A DNA stretch of 64,000 nucleotides, taken from contig DVFL01000029.1 in the NCBI GenBank assembly GCA_018713255.1, positions 104,517 through 168,516 of the forward strand. The letters are read 5' to 3'. The stretch comes from Candidatus Cottocaccamicrobium excrementipullorum (GTDB taxonomy: Bacteria; Bacillota; Clostridia; Lachnospirales; Lachnospiraceae). Positions 57,633 to 64,000 of the stretch are shown here, piece by piece. The notes beneath the pieces are model-generated. The model did not search any database and was not told the DNA's origin. It saw nothing but the letters and a program-made list of their open reading frames with translations. The position numbers and the translations under genes are program-made. Within the stretch, counting starts at the first letter, position 1. Each line of letters opens with the position of its first letter.

Positions 57633-59321
57633 ATGAAGATTGTGATTGTAGGAGGAGTTGCAGGCGGTGCAAGCGCGGCTGCAAGGCTGAGACGTCTGGA
57701 TGAACAGGCTGAGATTATTATGTTTGAGAAAGGACCGCATGTGTCCTTTTCTAACTGCAGTCTGCCGTATCGATTAAGTGAAACGGTGAATCAAACGGAG
57801 AAGCTGGTGATGATGACTCCTCAGGATTTTGCTCAGCGGTACAATATTGACGCCAGAGTTTCCAGTGAGGTAATTTCTATTTGCCGGAAAGAAAAAAAGG
57901 TAACGGTAAGAAATCTCGCAGAAGGCCGGGAGTATGAGGAAACTTATGATAAGCTGATTTTGGCTCCGGGAGCGGAAGCAGTGGTGCCCAGGATCAAGGG
58001 AATTGAAGGGGCAAAGGTGTTTACCATCCGGAATGTGGTGGATATCCAGCGGCTTTATTCCTTTTTAAAAACGGGAGAAGTGAAGAAGGTTTCAGTGATC
58101 GGCGGAGGCTTTATCGGCGTTGAAGCGGCGGTGAATCTGGTGGAAGCCGGATATAAGGTGTCGCTGATTGAATCGATGACTCAGATCCTCAGAACCTTTG
58201 ATTATGATATGGTACAGATTCTCCAGAAGGAAATGCTGGATAAGGGAGTGGATCTGATCGTAGGGGATCAGGCGGAGGAATTTGAAGGATCCAGCGTTAA
58301 GCTGAAGTCCGGGAAGCTGGTGGAAAGCCAGGCGGTGGTGATGGCAGTGGGAGTAAAGCCGGATACGGCGCTTGCAGCAGAAGCCGGACTGGAGCTTGGC
58401 CCCCGTGGAGCGATTCAGGTGGATGGAAATTACCGGACCAGCGATCCGGATATTTATGCGGTGGGAGACGCAATCCAGGTTTTTAATGCGCTGACGAGAA
58501 AGCCTATGATGCTTCAGCTGGCAGGTCCGGCCCAGAAGGAGGCCAGGGCGGCGGCAGATCATATTTATGGACGAACAGTGCGAAATACGGGATATATCGG
58601 CTCGAACTGCATTCAAGTGTTTGATTATAACGGGGCAAGTACTGGACTGACGGCAGCACAGTGCGAGCAGGAGGGAATTCCATATGATGTGGTCTATGTG
58701 ATTCCCCAGGATAAAGTCAGCTTGATGCCGGGCAGCTGTCCTCTGCATTATAAACTGATTTATGAGGTTCCCACGGGAAGAGTATTGGGGACCCAGGCTA
58801 TTTCCCGGGGAGATGCGGCGAAACGAATTGATGTGGCGGCTGCGCTGATTAAATTCGGCGGGACGGTAGATGATTTGAGAGATCTTGAGCTTTGCTATGC
58901 ACCGCCCTTCTCCAACGCCAAAGATGCTGGCAATTATGCCGGTCTTGTGGCCTGCAATCTCCTTCAGAAAACTTTCCGACAGGTAAGAGTAGATCAGGTA
59001 AGAGAGCTGGTGGAATCCGGGGCATATATTGTTGACGTACGGGAAGAGAGGGAATTTGCCCAGGGGCATCTGAAAAATGCGGTGAATATTCCGTTAAGCC
59101 AGCTGAGACAGCGAATGGAGGAAATTCCGAAAGACCGTCCGGTTTATCTTCACTGCCGGACCTCCCAGAGAAGCTATAATGCGGTTCTGGCCCTTCAAGG
59201 AAATGGATTTGATCAGGTTTATAATATTTCCGGAAGTTTTCTGGGAATCTGTTTCTACGAATATTTTAATGATGTAACCCAGAACAGAGAGCCCGTGGTT
59301 ACCGCCTATAACTTTAACTGA
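57633..59321 (+). CDS. CoA-disulfide reductase/NADH oxidase-like FAD oxidoreductase fused to rhodanese domain
   Basis: 562 aa; GGVAGGASAAARLRRLDE, SFSNCSLPYRLS redox Cys, C-terminal rhodanese YLHCRTSQRSY. Confidence 0.92.
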   Translation: MKIVIVGGVAGGASAAARLRRLDEQAEIIMFEKGPHVSFSNCSLPYRLSETVNQTEKLVMMTPQDFAQRYNIDARVSSEVISICRKEKKVTVRNLAEGREYEETYDKLILAPGAEAVVPRIKGIEGAKVFTIRNVVDIQRLYSFLKTGEVKKVSVIGGGFIGVEAAVNLVEAGYKVSLIESMTQILRTFDYDMVQILQKEMLDKGVDLIVGDQAEEFEGSSVKLKSGKLVESQAVVMAVGVKPDTALAAEAGLELGPRGAIQVDGNYRTSDPDIYAVGDAIQVFNALTRKPMMLQLAGPAQKEARAAADHIYGRTVRNTGYIGSNCIQVFDYNGASTGLTAAQCEQEGIPYDVVYVIPQDKVSLMPGSCPLHYKLIYEVPTGRVLGTQAISRGDAAKRIDVAAALIKFGGTVDDLRDLELCYAPPFSNAKDAGNYAGLVACNLLQKTFRQVRVDQVRELVESGAYIVDVREEREFAQGHLKNAVNIPLSQLRQRMEEIPKDRPVYLHCRTSQRSYNAVLALQGNGFDQVYNISGSFLGICFYEYFNDVTQNREPVVTAYNFN

Positions 59322-59337
59322 CGGGGAGGAGCGGATT

Positions 59338-60231
59338 ATGCTGTTAAGGCAGATGAGATATTTTGCGGCTGTGATTGACTGCAACAGTTTTACAGAGGCA
59401 GCGGAACAGTGTTATATTTCTCAATCAGCGATTTCACAGCAGATTCAGGCAATGGAAAAAGAACTGGGGGTTGAACTGATTCACCGGGGAAACCGCCGAT
59501 TTACCATAACGCCGACGGGTCAATATTTTTATTCTCACTGTAAAGCAATTCTGGAACAGGTGGATGATCTGATTCGAGAAACGAAACGCCTTGGAACGGA
59601 TAATGAATTACAGCTGCGCATCGGGTATCTGCGGTGTTACAGCGGGATGGAACTCTATCAGGCCATTGAGGAATTTTCGAAAATATACCCGGAAGCGGCC
59701 ATTAATATTGTGAACGGAACTCATGAGGAGCTTTATGATCTGCTTCGTTTCGGCGGCGTGGATCTGATTCTGAGCGACCAGCGCAGAGCGTTTTCTGATG
59801 CTTATATGAATTTTGAACTGATGAAGTGCGGGTGCTATGCGGAGCTTTCAGTCCATAACCCTCTCAGCAAACAGGAATCTGTTCAAATTGAAGAGCTGAG
59901 ACGTACTCCCTGCATCCTGATCACTTCACGAGAACAGCAGAATGCAGAACAGGAATATTATCAAAATACACTGGGATTTGGAGGCAGTTATCTGTTTGCG
60001 GACAATTTAGAAGAGGGACGGCTGTTGGTGCTAAGCAATCGGGGCTTTCTGCCGATTGAAAGCGTGGGAACCCTTCCGCCGGAAAGAACTTCTATCCGAA
60101 GGCTGCCGATCTGTCAGGAAGATCGGCAGATCATGCGGAATTACTGCGCATTCTGGAGAAAAGACCAGACAAATTACTACATTGAAGAATTTGCGAACAT
60201 TTTACATCAGCTTATGACTGGCGAAAATTAA
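59338..60231 (+). CDS. LysR family transcriptional regulator
   Basis: MLLRQMRYFAAVIDCNSFTEAAEQCYISQSAISQQIQAMEKELGVELIHRGNRRF. Confidence 0.92.
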   Translation: MLLRQMRYFAAVIDCNSFTEAAEQCYISQSAISQQIQAMEKELGVELIHRGNRRFTITPTGQYFYSHCKAILEQVDDLIRETKRLGTDNELQLRIGYLRCYSGMELYQAIEEFSKIYPEAAINIVNGTHEELYDLLRFGGVDLILSDQRRAFSDAYMNFELMKCGCYAELSVHNPLSKQESVQIEELRRTPCILITSREQQNAEQEYYQNTLGFGGSYLFADNLEEGRLLVLSNRGFLPIESVGTLPPERTSIRRLPICQEDRQIMRNYCAFWRKDQTNYYIEEFANILHQLMTGEN

Positions 60232-60254
60232 CTAAAATTTAATCCTTATTTTTG

Positions 60255-60287
60255 AAAAGCAGGCGGACTAAAAAACCGCCTGCTTTT
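60255..60287. terminator. Bidirectional terminator
   Basis: aaaagcaggcgg actaaaaaa ccgcctgctttt. Confidence 0.8.
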
Positions 60288-60409
60288 CACATAAGTTGTG
60301 CTAATGAAATATACCTAGAATTCAAATTGAAAGAAAGGACAAGGAGAAATAAAATAGAAAATATATTGTATAGATAATTTTTCAAGGATTTCAGTACAGA
60401 AAAGAGGAT

Positions 60410-61405
60410 ATGTGTATGGAGAACAGAGTTCTGGGAACCGATTTAGTGGTGTCAGCCATTGGGTTAGGCTGCATGGGAATGACCCATGCTTCCGGCGCGC
60501 CGGCAGATGTGAAGGAAATGACAGAATTGCTGGCTGAAGCTGTGGATATGGGGTATACGATGTTTGATACGGCAGAGTGCTATACCGGAATCAATCCGGA
60601 CGGCAGTACTGCCTATAATGAAGAACTGGTAGGCGCAGCGCTGAAGCCATATCGGGATAAAATTGTCCTGGCTACAAAATGCGGCGTAAAACATATGGGA
60701 GATCACCTGGAGATGGACAGCAGCAGGGCTGCAATCCGCAAGTCGGTAGAAGGGAGTCTGCGCAAACTGCAGACTGACCATATTGACCTGTATTATCAGC
60801 ACAGGATCGATCCAAAGGTAACGCCGGAAGAAGTGGCAGAAACGATGAAAGAGCTGATTCAGGAAGGAAAGATTACCCACTGGGGGATTTCGGAAGCTAA
60901 TGAAGACTACCTGCGCCGGGCCGATGGAGTGTGCCATGTGACCGCTATTCAAAACCGATTAAGCATGATGTATCGGGATTATGAGAAACTCTTCCCGGTG
61001 TTAGAGGAACTGAAGGTCGGTTTTGTGGCGTTCAGTCCATTGGCCAATGGTTTCCTGACGGCCTGTTATCATGACACCTCGAAGTTTGAACACAGTCCAG
61101 CGGATTTCCGCAGTACCATGCCTCAGTTCAGCGAGCAGGCCGTGGCGCAGAATGCGGATTTGCTGGACCTAATTGAAAATACGGCCCGCGAAAAGAATGC
61201 CACTCCGGCGCAGATTTCTCTTGCCTGGATGCTCGGAAAACGTCCCTATATTGTGCCGATTCCTGGTTCCCGTAAGGAGAGCCGCATCCGGGAGAATTTT
61301 AAGGCTGCGGAGATCAAGCTGACCAAAGAAGAAGTGAACAAGATTGATGATGCGCTGGATCAGATGACGATGTCAGAAGTATTTGGCGGTCATCACTCGA
61401 ACTGA
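60410..61405 (+). CDS. Aldo/keto reductase
   Basis: MENRVLGTDLVVSAIGLGCMGM, FDTAECY, HIDLYYQHRIDPKVTPEEVAETM. Confidence 0.93.
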   Translation: MCMENRVLGTDLVVSAIGLGCMGMTHASGAPADVKEMTELLAEAVDMGYTMFDTAECYTGINPDGSTAYNEELVGAALKPYRDKIVLATKCGVKHMGDHLEMDSSRAAIRKSVEGSLRKLQTDHIDLYYQHRIDPKVTPEEVAETMKELIQEGKITHWGISEANEDYLRRADGVCHVTAIQNRLSMMYRDYEKLFPVLEELKVGFVAFSPLANGFLTACYHDTSKFEHSPADFRSTMPQFSEQAVAQNADLLDLIENTAREKNATPAQISLAWMLGKRPYIVPIPGSRKESRIRENFKAAEIKLTKEEVNKIDDALDQMTMSEVFGGHHSN

Positions 61406-61421
61406 GAAAGGAGAGGGTACG

Positions 61422-62582
61422 ATGACACAGGAACGAAACGTGGACTTTGGATTTGGGTGCATGCGCCTGCCGGTGCTGCAGGCTGACCAGCCGGATTCTT
61501 TCGACTACGGGAAAATCAACCGGCTTTTCGATGCCTTTATTGAAAAAGGATTTACCTATTTTGACACTGCCTACACTTACCACGGATACCATGCAGAGGA
61601 GGCGGTGCGCAGGGCGCTGGTAGAGCGGCATCCCAGGGACAGCTTTCAGCTGGTGACGAAGCTCCCTCTGAGAGATTTTAAGGATGCGGAAGATATGGAA
61701 CGCATTTTCAATGAGCAGCTTGCACACTGCGGCGTGGAGTATTTTGACTATTATCTTCTGCACAACATGGGCACCAATGTCTATGAAAAATGCAAAAAGT
61801 ATGATGCCTTCGGATTTGTGGACCGGAAGAAAGCCGAGGGAAAGATTCATCAGGTGGGGATGTCTTTTCATGATACGCCGGAGCTGCTGGACGAGATTCT
61901 CAGCCAGTATGGAGATGTGCTGGACTTCATCCAGCTGCAGATCAATTATGTGGACTGGGAGCAGCCAAACGTCCAGTCCCGCCGGTGTCTGGAAGTGGCA
62001 GGGAAGTACGGAAAGCCGGTCACGGTGATGGAGCCCTGCAAGGGCGGCACTCTGGTGAACCTGCCGGAGGAGGCAGAAGCGCTGCTGAAAGCACAGCGCC
62101 CCGACGCTTCCAACGCCTCCTGGGCCCTGCGCTTTGCCGCCAGTCAGGAGGGCGTGACACGGGTACTTTCCGGCATGAACAGCATGGAGCAGGTGGAAGA
62201 CAATACCAATACTTTCCTGCATTTTGAACCGATCACGCCGGAAGAACAGAAAGTTATCGATCAGGTTACAGAGATCATCGAAAAGAATACCCCTATTCCG
62301 TGTACGGCCTGCGCTTATTGTACCCATGGCTGTCCGAAAAACATCGCCATTCCGCAGTACTTCGCGCTGTATAACAGTATCTCCCGTACCACAGGCAGCT
62401 TTTCCAGCCAGGCGGTATATTACAACAATATTTCCCTGAAGCACGGCAAGGCAAGTGACTGTATCGGCTGCGGACAATGCGAAAAGGCATGTCCTCAGCA
62501 TCTGCCAATCCGGCAGTATCTGAAGGATGTGGCAGGCAAATTCGAGGCCGGAACTTCTTTTCCCACAAAATTGATAAAGTAA
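61422..62582 (+). CDS. Aldo/keto reductase with C-terminal 4Fe-4S domain
   Basis: FGFGCMRLPVL, YFDTAYTYHGYHAE; C-terminal CTACAYCTHGCPKNI and CIGCGQCEKACPQHLPI. Confidence 0.93.
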   Translation: MTQERNVDFGFGCMRLPVLQADQPDSFDYGKINRLFDAFIEKGFTYFDTAYTYHGYHAEEAVRRALVERHPRDSFQLVTKLPLRDFKDAEDMERIFNEQLAHCGVEYFDYYLLHNMGTNVYEKCKKYDAFGFVDRKKAEGKIHQVGMSFHDTPELLDEILSQYGDVLDFIQLQINYVDWEQPNVQSRRCLEVAGKYGKPVTVMEPCKGGTLVNLPEEAEALLKAQRPDASNASWALRFAASQEGVTRVLSGMNSMEQVEDNTNTFLHFEPITPEEQKVIDQVTEIIEKNTPIPCTACAYCTHGCPKNIAIPQYFALYNSISRTTGSFSSQAVYYNNISLKHGKASDCIGCGQCEKACPQHLPIRQYLKDVAGKFEAGTSFPTKLIK

Positions 62583-62587
62583 GATTT

Positions 62588-62665
62588 GCAGGCCAGATGG
62601 TAGTTTACAGGTTTTCAGAGGCTCGTTGCCGGACTTCGTTGTCGGTGTGCTACCAACTGGCCTGC
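62588..62665. repeat. 16-bp imperfect inverted repeat, 46-bp loop
   Basis: gcaggccagatggtag (62588-62603) vs ctaccaactggcctgc (62650-62665): 15 of 16 pair. Confidence 0.75.
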
Positions 62666-62684
62666 CACTCTATGGAGGTAGCCT

Positions 62685-62852
62685 ATGGAAAAAAGCAAGC
62701 AGCAGAAAAATAAAGTCCGTTTTGTGGTGGTGCGGGAATTCTCCGGGGAGAAGTCCATGCGGGAAGCCTTTGAGCAGTTGATCGAGCGCCAGACCTGTGA
62801 ACACTTCGAGGAATGGCGTCAGCAGCGTGAAATGGCGGAGAATGCTGCGTAA
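62685..62852 (+). CDS. Small (55 aa) protein preceding serine recombinase; mobile-element cargo/regulator
   Basis: MEKSKQQKNKVRFVVVREFSGEKSMREAFEQLIERQTCEHFEEWRQQREMAENAA; SD tggagg; composition and position typical of recombinase-adjacent small ORFs. Confidence 0.6.
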   Translation: MEKSKQQKNKVRFVVVREFSGEKSMREAFEQLIERQTCEHFEEWRQQREMAENAA

Positions 62853-62930
62853 AAACGGTTGATTCAGGGACAGGGACATGGACATGGTACTATAATGGTA
62901 TCGTGTCCCTGTTCATAGAAGGAGAACGCT

Positions 62931-64000
62931 ATGAGCAGGAAAAACAAGTCTATGAGAAAATCACCGCTCTCTACTGCCGTATCTCTCTGGATGACGGCGG
63001 CGACAATGTGCGCTATATCGCCATCACGGACGGCGTGGACAGCCTGACCCGTTCCAGACAGGGAAAGTTCTGCGGCGGGCAGCCGCCTCTTGGCCTGATG
63101 CGTGACCCTGAGGACAAAGGGCATCTTATCCTTGAACCGGAGACAGCGCCGGTTATCCGAACAATCTATGATATGGCACTGGACGGCTGGGGCTGTATGC
63201 GGATCGCAAAGCAGCTCATGGAGGATAAAATCCCCATCACCAGAGTAAAAAGCAATACAGAATGTGATGTGAACTACTATTCATGGGGGAGCGCAAGGAT
63301 CAGCCATATCCTGCGGAATCCCTTTTATAAGGGCGCACATCTTGTCTGCCGGACACACCAGAAAGGCATCCGCTCCAATACTTATGACATTATCCCACGT
63401 GGGGAATGGGAGGTCATTGAGGGCTGCCATGAGGCGATTGTGACGCCGGAGGAATGGGAACAGGTACAGGAAATCATTGACCGCAGGCCAACCATTATGA
63501 AAGGCAACGCCTGCCCCTTCTATAACCTGTTCCACGGGCTGGTCTACTGCGCCACCTGCGGAAAGTCCATGCAGGTGCGGTATGAAAAGGTCGGCAGAAC
63601 CGGCAAGAACCGGTTCACCGGCGAAATGCGGGAGCCGATTGACAGGGCATACTATATTTGCCAGACCTACAACCGGCTGGGCAAGAACGCCTGTACCAGC
63701 CACAAGATTGAAGCAAGGGATTTGTATAATCTGCTGCTGAAGGATATTCAGGAACTGGCGGCGCAGGCCATGAAGGATGCCGATGCGTTCTACCGGCGGC
63801 TCAGCCGCCGGATGGAGCGCCAGTATCTGGTGGACGCTTCTCAGACGGAGAAAGAACGGAAACGGCTGGAAGCCAGGAATCAGGAAATTGACGGGATGTT
63901 TTTAAGCCTGTACACCGATAAGGCCAAAGGCATCCTGACCGAGCAGCGGTTTGTGAAGCTGACAGCGGCGCTGGAACAGGAGCAGGAAGCCAACCAGAAA
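62931..64000 (+). pseudogene. Large serine recombinase (resolvase/recombinase/zinc-ribbon), degraded; continues past window
   Basis: YEKITALYCRISLDDGGDN|VRYIAITDGVDSLTRS|RQGKFCGGQPPLGLMRDPEDKGHLILEPETAPVIRTIYDMAL...LVYCATCGKSMQVRY; catalytic-domain middle missing; ATG 62931 is out of frame with the body. Confidence 0.8.

Noticed and set aside
58092-59069. 325-aa minus ORF opposite the CoA-disulfide reductase
   Set aside because: Composition is typical of an antisense shadow (His/Ile/Ser rich) with no domain; the plus-strand gene is clear.
61314-62501. 395-aa minus ORF opposite the second aldo/keto reductase
   Set aside because: Antisense shadow of a well-supported Fe-S AKR gene.
1-64000. 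rRNA, tRNA, T-box leaders, insertion sequences
   Set aside because: None recognised by eye; tRNAscan-SE, Infernal and ISfinder searches would be needed to exclude them formally.

Overview
The window reads as a gene-dense chromosomal segment of a Firmicutes bacterium, probably Lachnospiraceae or Clostridium cluster XIVa (inferred from gene content and protein style, not tested). It contains no rRNA, tRNA or CRISPR array that I can see. In order, it carries: a sugar ABC importer (partial permease and lipoprotein SBP); DUF3737 with a small MerR-tail-like protein; a cyclophilin-like lipoprotein; an amidohydrolase; DUF1275/LysR; an MBOAT plus AlgX/AlgJ-like pair; a two-component system next to an ABC ATPase, a permease/M1-peptidase fusion and a permease; a cytidylate-kinase-like gene lacking its P-loop end; lon; a heptad-repeat coiled-coil gene; ABC-F, M32 peptidase, HAD, CarD, thioesterase, Gfo/Idh/MocA and PAP2 genes; a THF riboswitch with folT; Mrp and a small RelA/SpoT synthetase; GNAT; LrgAB; PepF; DUF6465; an RsmF-like methyltransferase, RluA and DinB; a DUF4015-like glycosidase; DUF1653; and uvrC-hprK-murB-rapZ-whiA-crh-like-dnaE-pfkA. 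These are followed by DUF6145-dusB-greA-lysS (with an extra tRNA-binding domain), DUF3089, CoA-disulfide reductase-rhodanese, LysR and two aldo/keto reductases. The right edge holds a decayed serine-recombinase element. The best leads are: (1) the recombinase relic, which has an apparent N-terminal frameshift and two internal deletions, plus the inverted repeat beside it; (2) the two-component/ABC/M1-peptidase-fusion operon; (3) a THF riboswitch followed by a near-perfect SD-sequestering helix; (4) a consensus promoter bracketed exactly by a 10-bp inverted repeat; (5) a 10 x 21-bp coding tandem repeat; (6) a structured leader ahead of lon; and (7) a diverged 46-bp intergenic repeat pair. I did not find a convincing wholly new defence or mobile system. 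All family calls come from reading motifs by eye; no database search was run.
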